From NCBI GenBank assembly GCA_028817775.1, contig JAPPOW010000133.1, positions 1-23,211 of the forward strand: a DNA stretch of 23,211 nucleotides, read 5' to 3'. This document shows positions 14,029 through 22,800 of this stretch, piece after piece. The first letter of the stretch is position 1, and each line of letters begins with the position of its first letter. The position numbers and the translations under genes are program-made. Origin of the DNA: Candidatus Melainabacteria bacterium (GTDB lineage: Bacteria > Cyanobacteriota > Vampirovibrionia > LMEP-6097). The notes below the pieces were generated by a model. The model saw only the letters and a list, made by a program, of their open reading frames with translations, searched no databases and was not told the origin of the DNA.

Positions 14029-14769
14029 AGTTCCAGCTTGATTGAGCGCATTGTTCATTTTTTCCTTGGCTTTATCAAAATTGCTCTGTATTTCCTGCAT
14101 TAGTTCTAAAGTAGCTTTGGCAAACTTAGCTGTAGCTAAATCATAAGTTTGGGACTTTGCTACCAGCTCTTCGCTCTTGCTCTTGAATTCTTCGGTTGAT
14201 AATTTTTCAAATAATTTAGGGTCATGTTCAAACAAAGGTTTGACAAAGCTATTATTGCTGATTAAGTAGTCGACATATTCTGAATATTCTTGTTTGTATT
14301 CAGCTATAGCTTTTTGAAAACTGTCAGTGATTTGTTTGTAGACTTCATCTGATTCACGTGGTTCATCATTGGGCAAGAAAAATGGATTATTCGCTCGCAG
14401 TATTTTCTCTGCAGCCAGTGCACCAATTAAAATTCTTTCAAACTTTTCAACCTTGGCTTTTTTCTCCAATAAGATTTCTGGATTAGTAAAATCAGCTTGG
14501 CTTAGTGCAAAGCTACCTAGGTCAGTGATTTGTTTTTCTAGCTTCTGAGCATTTTTGTTTTTTTGGATAATGTAGTCCTTGATTTGTTGTCCTTCTTCAG
14601 TTTTGGTTTTGTATTTTACGAGCGGACTGATATCACTAGGATCTTTGATTTTATTGAGCATAGTGCTCAATTCTTCTGCAAAGGCTCTGGCATCACCCTT
14701 TTTGCGGGCCAAACTAGCCATTGGATTTAGACATAAAATTAGCAGCAGAATATTTAAGATAAGGCGCAT
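14017..14769 (-). CDS. Secreted helical protein of unknown function
   Basis: I do not recognise the family. The protein has 250 residues from the chosen ATG. A signal peptide (MRLILNILLLILCLNPMASLA) is followed by a highly charged, Lys/Glu-rich, largely helical body with coiled-coil character (about 45-80 and the last 45 residues), and no further membrane segment. It is therefore probably periplasmic or exported. The Cys in LILCLNPMA is not in a convincing lipobox. A longer reading frame starting at 14802 would put the basic/hydrophobic signal sequence inside the protein and overlap the epimerase gene, so it is rejected. TATATA (14776-14781, minus strand) lies six bases before the ATG, just after the epimerase stop. 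The gene may be transcribed from this site or with rplI-tmk-epimerase. Confidence 0.7.
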   Translation of the reverse strand: MRLILNILLLILCLNPMASLARKKGDARAFAEELSTMLNKIKDPSDISPLVKYKTKTEEGQQIKDYIIQKNKNAQKLEKQITDLGSFALSQADFTNPEILLEKKAKVEKFERILIGALAAEKILRANNPFFLPNDEPRESDEVYKQITDSFQKAIAEYKQEYSEYVDYLISNNSFVKPLFEHDPKLFEKLSTEEFKSKSEELVAKSQTYDLATAKFAKATLELMQEIQSNFDKAKEKMNNALNQAGTLAG

Positions 14770-14783
14770 AGGTGCTATATACC

Positions 14784-15860
14784 CTACAGGGTCTTGAACC
14801 AATCGATAAACTTAGTTAAACCCTCTTCTATTTGAGTTTGTGGGTTATATCCAAGTAGAGACTTAGATTTAGTGACATCAGCATAAGTGATTGGTACATC
14901 ACCAGGGACGGGATCTGTGAACTCAACTTGAGCTTTCATTTCTAATCTCTCTTCTAGTAATTGGATTAAAGTTTTGACGTCTGTGGTGCGTGACTCACCA
15001 AGATTGAAAATTTCAAACTGGCAATCAAGATCGATTGATTTCAAGACTCCATCAACGATGTCGTCAATATAAGTGAAGTCGCGCTGTGCTGTGCCATCAC
15101 CATAAACCTCTATTGCTTTGCCAGCAGTGATTAATTTAGTGAACTTGTTAATAGCAAGGTCTGGTCTTTGACGGGGACCATAGACAGTAAAGAATCTAAG
15201 TGCCGCACTTGGGATTTTATACAAAGAATGGAAACTATGTAACATCGCTTCACCAGCAACTTTGGTAGCAGCATAAGGACTAATTGGTTTAGAAATATCT
15301 TCGCTCTCGATAAATGGCACATTGGGACATTTACCATAAACAGAACTGCTTGAAGCAAAGACGAACTTCTTGATTTTAGCTTCAGAGGCTAGTTGCATCA
15401 AGTTGATCGTTGAATCACCATTGTTCTTCTGGTAAAAGACTGGGTTCATAACACTTGGTCTGACTCCAGCTACTGCGGCGATATGCACTATGTGAGTAAA
15501 TTGATGCTCTTGAAAGACTTCACGCAGAGCATCATAGTCACAAAGATCAAGACCATAAAGTCTGTAGTTTCCATTTTCAATAAAGTTGCCAGCAGCATGT
15601 TTAGACTCAGTAAAACCTTGGGTGCTCAAGTCAGAGATAGGATTAGCGAAAGAACGGTAAGGACTCTTGATATTGCTTGCAAGCTCTAGTACTTGTTTGC
15701 TTTCAAAATACTCTGATAAGTTGCGGCACTTTACATTGATATCGTAGTAATCGTTGAAGTTATCGATACCAATGACTTTGTGCCCCTGTGCCAGTAAACG
15801 ATCAGCCAAGTGTGAGGCGATAAAACCAGCTGAGCCAGTTAGTAGTATGGTCTTAGACAC
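14784..15860 (-). CDS. NAD-dependent nucleotide-sugar epimerase, UDP-glucuronate 4-epimerase-like
   Basis: Extended SDR, 358 residues. The family hallmarks of CapI-type UDP-glucuronate epimerases are clear: TGSAGFIASHLADRLL (8-23), IDNFNDYYD (32-40), HIAAVAGVRPSVMNP (126-140), SSSSVYG (170-176), and the catalytic YAATK (Y196, K200), then RFFTVYGPRQRPD. It interconverts UDP-GlcA and UDP-GalA, or a close analogue, for surface polysaccharide. About 45 residues at 50-98 (SEYFESKQVLEL to AAGNFIENGNY) look inserted relative to typical members of 320-335 residues; this might alter substrate or oligomer contacts. Translation starts at GTG, overlapping the tmk stop by 8 bases (GTGTCTAA), so it is probably coupled to tmk. 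Confidence 0.88.
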   Translation of the reverse strand: MSKTILLTGSAGFIASHLADRLLAQGHKVIGIDNFNDYYDINVKCRNLSEYFESKQVLELASNIKSPYRSFANPISDLSTQGFTESKHAAGNFIENGNYRLYGLDLCDYDALREVFQEHQFTHIVHIAAVAGVRPSVMNPVFYQKNNGDSTINLMQLASEAKIKKFVFASSSSVYGKCPNVPFIESEDISKPISPYAATKVAGEAMLHSFHSLYKIPSAALRFFTVYGPRQRPDLAINKFTKLITAGKAIEVYGDGTAQRDFTYIDDIVDGVLKSIDLDCQFEIFNLGESRTTDVKTLIQLLEERLEMKAQVEFTDPVPGDVPITYADVTKSKSLLGYNPQTQIEEGLTKFIDWFKTL

Positions 15861-16485
15861 CAGCTTTGTCCTTTTGGAATTCAGAGATTTCAGTTTGAAT
15901 AATTTCTATCATGCGTTCATGTACTTCCTCAATGCTCATTCCATCAACTTCAATCACTTTGATACGAGTTGGATTCTCACGCGCTAGAGTTTTGTAACCA
16001 TTGCGTACACGTACGAAGAATAATTTGTTCTGGGCTTCTAGTCTGTCAATCTCACCTTTGTTGCGGCGTTGAGCTTCTTCTTCTGAAACCATGAGTAGGA
16101 TTGTGAGATCAGGCTTAACTCCATCACAAACCAAATTGTCCATGATCTCAATGGTGTTGACGTCAATTCCGCGACCATAGCCCTGGTAAGCTAGAGTACT
16201 ATCACTAAAGCGATCACAAACAATAATTTTGCCCTCTTGTAGCAGTGGCTTGAGTTTAGTTTCTACATGGTGAGCTCTATCAGCAAGATAGATCATTAGT
16301 TCCGCATGATCAGAGATATGCTCATCGCAATCGAGTACGATTTCACGCAGCCGAGCACCAAGATCGGTGTCGCCAGGATTGTGCGCAAAAACCCAATCTA
16401 AGGATTTGTCTTTAGCATATTCTTTAAGTTTACGAATCTGTGTGGTCTTGCCAGCTTTGTCAGGACCTTCAATAGTTATGAACAT
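15853..16485 (-). CDS. tmk: Thymidylate kinase
   Basis: Phosphorylates dTMP to dTDP for DNA synthesis; cytosolic. 210 residues from the chosen start, standard length. P-loop GPDKAGKT (7-14), where Lys replaces the more common Gly; FAHNPGDTDLG in the position of the usual REPGGT motif; and CDRFSDSTLAYQGYGRG (90-106), with the DR(Y/F) and TMP-binding residues. The LID region around EEEAQRRNKGEIDRLE follows. The start at 16485 is set by AAGGAG four bases upstream (AAGGAGAACTATG) and by the family N-terminus. The longer frame to 16533 runs through a palindromic repeat and is rejected. It lies downstream of rplI and overlaps the epimerase by 8 bases. Confidence 0.93.
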   Translation of the reverse strand: MFITIEGPDKAGKTTQIRKLKEYAKDKSLDWVFAHNPGDTDLGARLREIVLDCDEHISDHAELMIYLADRAHHVETKLKPLLQEGKIIVCDRFSDSTLAYQGYGRGIDVNTIEIMDNLVCDGVKPDLTILLMVSEEEAQRRNKGEIDRLEAQNKLFFVRVRNGYKTLARENPTRIKVIEVDGMSIEEVHERMIEIIQTEISEFQKDKAGV

Positions 16486-16494
16486 AGTTCTCCT

Positions 16495-16521
16495 TGTCAT
16501 TGCGAGCGAAGTGCCGCAATC
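16495..16521. repeat. Palindromic repeat in the rplI-tmk gap
   Basis: Begins TGTCATTGCGAGCGAAG. ATTGCG (16499-16504) pairs with CGCAAT (16515-16520). It is related to 10663-10759 (shared GTCATTGCGA) and, through the GAGCGAAG core, to 7738-7767 and 11519-11546. It abuts the tmk Shine-Dalgarno sequence, so a hairpin here could influence tmk translation or stop rplI transcripts. Confidence 0.65.
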
Positions 16522-16549
16522 TTGTTCCTTCATTTGAGATTATAAACGA

Positions 16550-17011
16550 TTATTGCTCAGCAACAACCTTAACTAAAATTTCAGCAGAGACGCCTACAGC
16601 AAGCTTAAGACCAATTTTGTGCTCACCAAGTTCTTTGATTGGCATTTTGATCTCAACTTGTTCTTTGCTCAGCTCAACTTTAAGTTGCTCAGTTACAGCA
16701 TCAGCAATACGTTCTTTGGTTATCGCACCAAATAATTTACCGCTCTCACCAGCTCTCGCTTCAATAGTTATTACAGAATCATCACCAAGTGATTCTTTTG
16801 CTGACTCTGCTGATTCACGTTTAGCTTGAGCTTGAGCTTCAATTTCAGCTTTGCGCTCTTCAAATGCAGCCATGTTGAAGGCGTCAGCCACAACAGCTAA
16901 ACCTTGAGGCAATAGGTAGTTTCTTGCATAGCCTGGCTTAACTTTAACTAGTTCACCTGCTCTGCCGGCCTCTGAATCTTCGGTTAGTATTACTTTTAGT
17001 GCTGTTGCCAT
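16550..17011 (-). CDS. rplI: 50S ribosomal protein bL9
   Basis: Large-subunit ribosomal protein at the base of the L1 stalk, 153 residues (about 150 is usual). The N-terminal domain shows KVILTEDSEAGRAGELVKVKPGYARNYLLPQGLA, the classic L9 pattern, followed by the long connecting helix (about 45-75) and the C-terminal domain ending KLAVGVSAEILVKVV. The ATG at 17011 is chosen because AAGGA (17019-17023) lies 7 bases upstream and family members start here; the frame continues eight codons upstream without reason. An extended -10 (TGC-TAAAAT, box at 17036-17041 on the minus strand) gives a conventional leader. It heads the rplI-tmk-epimerase run. Confidence 0.96.
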   Translation of the reverse strand: MATALKVILTEDSEAGRAGELVKVKPGYARNYLLPQGLAVVADAFNMAAFEERKAEIEAQAQAKRESAESAKESLGDDSVITIEARAGESGKLFGAITKERIADAVTEQLKVELSKEQVEIKMPIKELGEHKIGLKLAVGVSAEILVKVVAEQ

Positions 17012-17035
17012 AATATATTCCTTATTAGATGGCAA

Positions 17036-17041
17036 ATTTTA
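17036..17041 (-). promoter_or_regulatory. -10 box of rplI
   Basis: TAAAAT preceded by TGC (extended -10), giving an approximately 20-base leader that contains the AAGGA ribosome-binding site. This contrasts with the leaderless units elsewhere in the window. Confidence 0.45.
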
Positions 17042-17082
17042 GCATTGTTCGTTATGACAGCTTTCTAATCTTTATCTTTTAG

Positions 17083-17238
17083 CTATCTTCTGCTAAAGAA
17101 CTTAGTCAAATTCAGTTTTTTAACTACCTCATCTGCATTCCTAGCCAAGTAAAAAATAGCAAGACAGGCAATAATCAGTATTGCCAGAAATGAGAAGACA
17201 AAAAGTATCTCTGGAGGGATACCAAGCATTAATACCAT
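17083..17238 (-). CDS. Small membrane protein, 51 residues
   Basis: A short ORF with one strong hydrophobic helix (EILFVFSFLAILIIACLAIFY, about residues 10-30) followed by a basic tail (KKLNLTKFFSRR), so it is probably single-pass with the tail in the cytosol. A near-perfect Shine-Dalgarno (AAGGAGGT) lies 10 bases before the ATG, inside the end of the upstream 79-codon gene, and stop and start overlap as TAATG. This makes coupled translation likely and supports it as a real gene despite its size. No family is recognised. Together with the upstream gene it resembles a two-subunit membrane module. Confidence 0.65.
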   Translation of the reverse strand: MVLMLGIPPEILFVFSFLAILIIACLAIFYLARNADEVVKKLNLTKFFSRR

Positions 17239-17477
17239 TATAGCTGACCTCCTTCCGGCTTTGCTTCAAAGACTATTGCTGAGCCTAAAATTACCACTGA
17301 TAAGCCAACAAGAAATATGACAAGATTCATAAGCCAGCCCGACCAAGTCATCCAACTTGAATGTCCAGTAGTTGCAAAGTCTTCAAAAACAGAAAAAATA
17401 GCTGTGGCAGGACCTGACATCGTCCCGAGCCCTGCTACAAAGAAAAAATTAGCCAAATATTTGCGGTACTCTTCCAC
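17238..17477 (-). CDS. Small membrane protein, 79 residues
   Basis: Two hydrophobic segments are visible: about residues 8-30 (LANFFFVAGLGTMSGPATAIFSVF) and 43-68 (WSGWLMNLVIFLVGLSVVILGSAIVF), with a short loop between and a polar C-terminus. I do not recognise a family. The start is GTG at 17477, since no ATG is in frame. TATCAT (17486-17491, minus strand), preceded by TGG as an extended -10, lies 8 bases upstream, so the mRNA is nearly leaderless. It overlaps the 51-residue ORF by one base (TAATG). The pair is divergent from the MFS gene and may serve it or be independent. Confidence 0.6.
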   Translation of the reverse strand: MEEYRKYLANFFFVAGLGTMSGPATAIFSVFEDFATTGHSSWMTWSGWLMNLVIFLVGLSVVILGSAIVFEAKPEGGQL

Positions 17478-17539
17478 ATGAACTCATGATACCACAAAAC
17501 CCTTATTTATGTAAGGATATTTGCTCTATTTAATAATGC

Positions 17540-17545
17540 TATAAT
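17540..17545 (+). promoter_or_regulatory. Extended -10 promoter of the MFS gene
   Basis: TGC-TATAAT, with the ATG 26 bases beyond and a strong AAGGAG at 17561-17566. A conventional leader of about 20 bases is predicted. Confidence 0.55.
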
Positions 17546-17571
17546 CATTTTCCAGTCCCCAAGGAGAATAT

Positions 17572-18936
17572 ATGGCAATTAAATCAAAGACAAGTGGTGA
17601 GCAAGAACTCAAAAAAGTATCAGTTAAGATGAGAGCTAAAGATAAACCCAGTCAAGGCTTTATGGCCCTGATGGCGGCGGTAGCATTTGCCTACTTATCA
17701 TTTGGTGCAATCACCAATGTGGCTGGTGCAATCATCCCTAAGATTCGTGACACCTATAGTGTTAGTGCTTCGCTCTCGGCATTCCTTGCAGCAACATTCT
17801 TTATTGCTTACGGTATTACTTCTATCCCTTGGGGTATGTTCATGGAGAAGAACTCTAAGAAGCTAACCTTGATTTCTAGTTCTTTGATAACCACAGCTGG
17901 AGTTTTACTCTTTGCTGCAGTGCCTGGTTTTATGCCAAACATGATTGCAATGTTTCTTTGTGGTGTCGGTATCACCGGTGTTCAGGTTGCACTTAATCCA
18001 CTAGTGGCAGAAATTTCTGATCCAGCTAAGTACTCGCGTAACCTAACAATGTTTATGGTTATCAATGGCGCTGGTAGTTTTGCTGCGCCTCAACTGGTAA
18101 CCTTGATAAAAAATCAAGGTATGCATTGGTCTATGACTTACTGGGTTTTTACTGGACTTGCTTTGATTATGACTTTGGCTATTGCTTTTCCTAAGTATCC
18201 TTCAGCGGAAGTTGATGATCAGGACCTTGAAGCTAGAGCGCTTGAGCCAAGTGAAATTAGTGGTCAGGCTATCGCCAAAGCTCGTAGTGAAGAACTTGAA
18301 ATGCGTGCTGAGCACAGTGAGTCTAAGAACTTAACGCTTGAGTTGTTGACTTCTAATTCTTTGATCTATTTATACGCTCTTGGCATCTTCCTCTATGTTG
18401 GTGTAGAGGTTGGTGTTGCTAACACTATTGGTTTCTATCTCCAAGACAAGCTTAATATTAATGAAGTCTTGGGTGCTGCAGCTGAAGGCGCCAAAAATAC
18501 AGCGATTTCATATTATTGGGGTGGTTTGCTTGCTGGTAGATTTATTGGTACAGCAGTACTCGATAAGATTTCTAGTCGTCTTGCGATCAAGATCTATATT
18601 ACTTTAGCTGCTGTATCTTTATATATGGCGATGAGCGGTGATATCAATCAAGCATTGATTGCTTTTCCTCTAATTGGTTTCTTTATTTCTATCATGTTCC
18701 CTACTATATATAGTTTGGCAACTAATAGTTTCCCTAAAGAATACGCAAGTGCAATTTCTGGAATCCTTTGTACCGCTATCATTGGTGGTGCGGTGATTGG
18801 TCCGGTGATTGCTGCAGTGGCTGAAGCTAATCAAGGTACAGCGCTAGTCCCTAACTGGGATACTGGCTTGCTTGTGGCATTCGCTTGCTATGCTTATATC
18901 TTTGTACTTAGTGTCTTTGCTAAGGAAGAAAAGTAA
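17572..18936 (+). CDS. MFS sugar permease, FucP/GluP-like
   Basis: Major facilitator superfamily transporter, 454 residues with about 12 hydrophobic helices and a charged central loop (about 205-255, rich in Glu and Arg). The first half carries FLAATFFIAYGITSIPWGMFMEKNSKK, matching the FucP/GluP pattern (a helix ending PxGxxxxxxGRKK-like), and GVQVALNPLVAEI, close to the family GxxxxxNPLxxxL motif. The second half has YYWGGLLAGRFIGT, also typical of this group. The substrate is probably a hexose or fucose-like sugar, taken up with protons. A strong Shine-Dalgarno (AAGGAG) sits five bases before the ATG. Its stop codon directly abuts the stop of the convergent gene at 18937, with no room for a terminator. 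Confidence 0.85.
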   Translation: MAIKSKTSGEQELKKVSVKMRAKDKPSQGFMALMAAVAFAYLSFGAITNVAGAIIPKIRDTYSVSASLSAFLAATFFIAYGITSIPWGMFMEKNSKKLTLISSSLITTAGVLLFAAVPGFMPNMIAMFLCGVGITGVQVALNPLVAEISDPAKYSRNLTMFMVINGAGSFAAPQLVTLIKNQGMHWSMTYWVFTGLALIMTLAIAFPKYPSAEVDDQDLEARALEPSEISGQAIAKARSEELEMRAEHSESKNLTLELLTSNSLIYLYALGIFLYVGVEVGVANTIGFYLQDKLNINEVLGAAAEGAKNTAISYYWGGLLAGRFIGTAVLDKISSRLAIKIYITLAAVSLYMAMSGDINQALIAFPLIGFFISIMFPTIYSLATNSFPKEYASAISGILCTAIIGGAVIGPVIAAVAEANQGTALVPNWDTGLLVAFACYAYIFVLSVFAKEEK

Positions 18937-19827
18937 CTACTTAGTTTCGATTTTACACTGACAAAGTCTAAGCTCGCGCTTGCGTGTTTCGATTAATTCT
19001 ATCCTCGGAATCTTAGGTTTGGTTCTTGCCAATTCTTGGGCAAAGATTCTCCTTGCAAAGTCAGCTTGATGTCCTGAGACTGCATGTTTTCTTCTTAGCT
19101 TAAGTAAGTTTGCCCAAGCCGCATCAAAATCGTTTTGGCTAATATTATATTCAAGCAGCATTTCAGTGAATTCTGCTAATAATTCTTTTTCGTGATTGCC
19201 TGTAGTGGTTTTTGTGAATCTTCTTTCTAAGTCATCAAGTAGCTTTGCGATCAACTCGCTATCAGCACTGCGTTTTCTTTGAATCAGGAATTTTGCCAGT
19301 AGCATAAAACACTTTGCTGGTTTTTTCTCTACTCCTATCAATTGTTTCAATTCATCAATGGCATTATTTCTTAAAGCTTTTGCCTTAGCTGGCTGTCCAA
19401 TTGCTTTGTATGAAGCTCCAATCAATTGATATATTTCTTCTAGCTCTGCAAGGCTGCCATCAATTAAGCCTAGCTTTTCAAATTTAGTTTGCAAGGCTGT
19501 AGTGACTGGTAACACCGACTCCTGTATTAGTTCTTGCTCTTGAGAGCTAAGCTCGCTTCCTGCTACTGGTTTAAGTGCATCATCTAGTACTGCAATAATC
19601 TCTGCGGCATTGACTTTTTCACGAGCTTGGTATTGTTGTAGCCTGGCAATGTTGGCTTCAATTCTTAGTTTCTTAGGGTGGAACTTGCGCTCAGCAGCCA
19701 GTGCAGTAGCTAGCTTGCCATTCTTTGCCCCATTTCCTTGAACAGCCCCGTGCTGAATACAGTCCCCAGCATTGGGCCAATTTACGATTCTCCTCGTTTT
19801 ATTTAAATCCTCAAGCGATAGCGGCAT
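18937..19827 (-). CDS. Helical-repeat-like protein, 296 residues
   Basis: I do not recognise a specific family. The protein is soluble, almost wholly helical and rich in Ala, Leu, Lys and Glu. The stretch at about 125-200 (LAELEEIYQLIGASYKAIGQ, AKALRNNAIDEL, CFMLLAKFLIQRKRSA) has TPR-like helix pairs, but I cannot count regular 34-residue repeats. The N-terminus has a small GDCIQHGAVQGNGAKNG loop and the C-terminus two Cys (RLCQCK). It lies 35 bases downstream of the 1099-residue gene, yet has its own TATAAT (19835-19840, minus strand) seven bases before the ATG, embedded in a 7+7 dyad. A scaffold or binding partner of the upstream protein is an inference from position only. Confidence 0.6.
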   Translation of the reverse strand: MPLSLEDLNKTRRIVNWPNAGDCIQHGAVQGNGAKNGKLATALAAERKFHPKKLRIEANIARLQQYQAREKVNAAEIIAVLDDALKPVAGSELSSQEQELIQESVLPVTTALQTKFEKLGLIDGSLAELEEIYQLIGASYKAIGQPAKAKALRNNAIDELKQLIGVEKKPAKCFMLLAKFLIQRKRSADSELIAKLLDDLERRFTKTTTGNHEKELLAEFTEMLLEYNISQNDFDAAWANLLKLRRKHAVSGHQADFARRIFAQELARTKPKIPRIELIETRKRELRLCQCKIETK

Positions 19828-19832
19828 TATCT

Positions 19833-19851
19833 AGATTATATCAGATAATCT
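19833..19851 (-). promoter_or_regulatory. -10 box within a dyad (possible operator) for the 296-residue gene
   Basis: AGATTAT-N5-ATAATCT, perfect 7-base arms, overlapping a perfect TATAAT seven bases from the ATG. A repressor dimer bound here would block RNA polymerase. A chance AT-rich dyad cannot be excluded. Confidence 0.4.
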
Positions 19852-19862
19852 GACCAGCTCGC

Positions 19863-22800
19863 TTATGCCGCTTGAGCCAATGCCTCTTGCTTGCCGCGCT
19901 GGGCCTCTCTACCGAAATATTGTTTCACAAAGTTAATTGTCTCTGGGCTTTTCTCTAGGTCGGCATCTGCTTTGGCATAACGACCATTTTTACGTAGGGT
20001 GTTTACTGCACCCATCTCGAGTACTGGATTGAATTCATGACCAATACCCTTGGTGTAAGCACCGAGACCAACCATCTGCAAGAGTTGACCGACAGTATTA
20101 TTGAGGGCAAGTGAACCAAGTGCCATACCCCAAACACCAAGTCGTTGCCAGACGCCAGCTTTCTCTGGATCAAACTTACCAGTTCTACCAATTACATCAG
20201 TAAACAACCTCATATGACCATGCTGATCCTGTTCAACATTGCGAGCCGCTGCCATCATACCAAAGGTTGGAATCAAGTTACCGAGTGCAACCATTGCTGT
20301 GTCTAACCAAGCAAGGTTGAGTTTGTGAGTAAACATCGAGAAGAAACTACTTGCCATTGCAAAGATACCACTTGCAGCGTAGACGTGAGAGACACTTGCA
20401 ACATTGGTGTAATCCTTACCGCTGGTCATTGAAGTTTTGGTGAGACCAGCGTTGCGGAACATAGTCTCAAAGGCACCTTTGCGATAACCTTTGACAGTAA
20501 GGAATTCCCAAGTCATCTTGAGACCATTAACAAAGTCAGCTACAGTTTCTGCCAAGAAAGAACCCATCATTGGGCTAAGCTTGGTGATCCAGTTAGAGCG
20601 GGTTTCAGCAAAATTACCAGCGCATTCTCTAATACTTGAATGGGAATCATTTTTATCCCCAAATGCTTGTTTAACTTCTTCTTCGGTTCCCTTTTTGTAA
20701 TTGTCGAGTACTAAGTTCTCAGCTGAGATAGTTGAGCCTGCACGACCAAGTTGTAGTAGACCATTACCAAATGCCCAAAGACTTTTGTGTGTAAAAGAAG
20801 CAAGCGGGAAGAAACCAGCAACAAAGTTACAAACCTCACCCAAGAATTGAGCTGGGTATCTAGTTGGAGCGCGCAGACCACGAGTGATACCTGAAGCAAA
20901 GTTGTTAACTCCAGCTGCAACTCTTTGTACTACTTTGGCATAGGTTGGGATTTTATCGTTGACGAGTCCACCGACGATACCAAGCCCACCAGACCACATC
21001 AAGACTTGTGAAATGCCCTCAAGTAGTTTGGTCATCAATGGTCTAGCGTTTTCGATTTTGATAAACTTACTCAAGAATGGCATTGATTCAAGACTCTTGA
21101 TTACTTTGCTTACTTGAGGGTTTGGCATGTACTGATCGATACCACGTTCTTTGAAACCAATATCTGGTGTAGTTAGGGTACGAAAACGCAAATCACTTGG
21201 ATCTTTAACTATACTGCTTGCTTCATCAGGTGGATCAAACTTAAGTCCTTCTTCTTCAAAGAACTTGGTGAAGAGGAATGCAAAGATTGAATTTGTTAGG
21301 TGAATATTATCAATTTGATGTAATTGATCATGGTACTTATCAATAAAGTGTTCAGCCCAATCACGTTTAGATTTAATTTCGCCAGTGCGTAAGTTTTGAT
21401 ATTGATCATCAGCAACTGTTTTGAGACAGTCTGGGTGTCCAGCATTTTTGTAGCTGCCATCTGCTGGATCTTCTTTGAGTAAGTCGACCATTGCAGAACC
21501 AACATCAACTTTGTTCATTAAGCCGCGAGCAATGACACCAATACCACCACTAATCACAGCTTGAGCGATTGCAGGAGCATCAGTTCCACGGCTATCCCCA
21601 CGCATAATGCTTAGAGTATTGCTATCAGTTGCTTCTTGATAACGTTTGACAACTTCATCTTTGGTATTAGGACCAGTGATCTCAAGATAGAACTGATCAT
21701 TGTCACTAATATTTACGATACGATCTTTGTGATTTGGATCTTTACCTTTGGCATTGAGGTCTTTGATGAATTTACTGATACTATCAAGTTCAGCAAAGCT
21801 ATTGACGCTGGTAATTTCTTTACCATTGATGGTGATTACATCATGCTCAGGTGGAATCCCAAATTCTTGTTCTAACCAAGCTTTGGTTTTAGGGTGTCTG
21901 ATTGTAGTTAGAAGTAGATCGTAAATCTTACCGCGGATATCATGGCGGTAGACATTCTTACCATCAATTGCATGCGGAGTGAAGCAAACGATATTGCCAT
22001 GAGCATCACGCATGACTTCAGTAGTCTTAGTTTCAGTGTCAGGATCATTCGGATTTAATAGTTGCAGACCTGGTTTATCAGCTGGATTGAGGAATTCTTG
22101 CGGGAAGTCGATACCAAGCTTGTTGACTTCATTGACGAAGCGAGCACTATCCCAGCCCTCTTCACGAGACTGTTTGGCAACTAGCATGTACTGTTCGTAC
22201 TGATCGAAAGTTAGCGTCGGAATGAGATCGAAAGCCTGCGGGAAGGCTTTGACTTCAAGCACCCTAGCTGAATCACCGTCGTTATAGCGGATCTTCATTA
22301 ATTCATCAACGAAATTAAATTCTTGATCTAAGAAGTTGACTAGCTTATTGAACTTACGGCAACCATCTGTGAGCTTAGGCGGCTCTCCAAAGTCACTATG
22401 CAAGCCACCATTGAGACCACGGATGTTGACATTGAAGGAATCCATCTCTGAGCGTTCACGTCCGATACAAGCTGAGATTTCTTCTGGACTACATACGTTT
22501 GGGTTTTTGGAATTATTGACTGGATCTTCAGTACCAACTAAACTTTGTCCAGCAATAGTACCTGGACGGGCTGTCAGTACTGTCATGCGGGTGCCAAGAT
22601 AGTGCAAAGCTTTGGCTAGAGTACTGTTCCAGTAACGATCGTAGCTAGAACCAAATGATGATGTACTATCCACCATGATAGGGTTCTTGTAGTACATGGT
22701 ACCGTCACCATCACTATTGAAGTCAGTGCTATCTACTTTTTTGAGTTTATCGAATAGTACTTTACCTAAATCATAGGTAATTTTTTTAATACGTTCGCGG

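Noticed and set aside
14770..14802. N-terminal extension of the secreted helical protein
   Set aside because: It would overlap the epimerase gene and bury the signal peptide; the ATG at 14769 begins a clean signal sequence.
16486..16533. N-terminal extension of tmk starting MKEQDCGTSLAM
   Set aside because: It is translated from an interspersed repeat; the family N-terminus and an AAGGAG site point to 16485.
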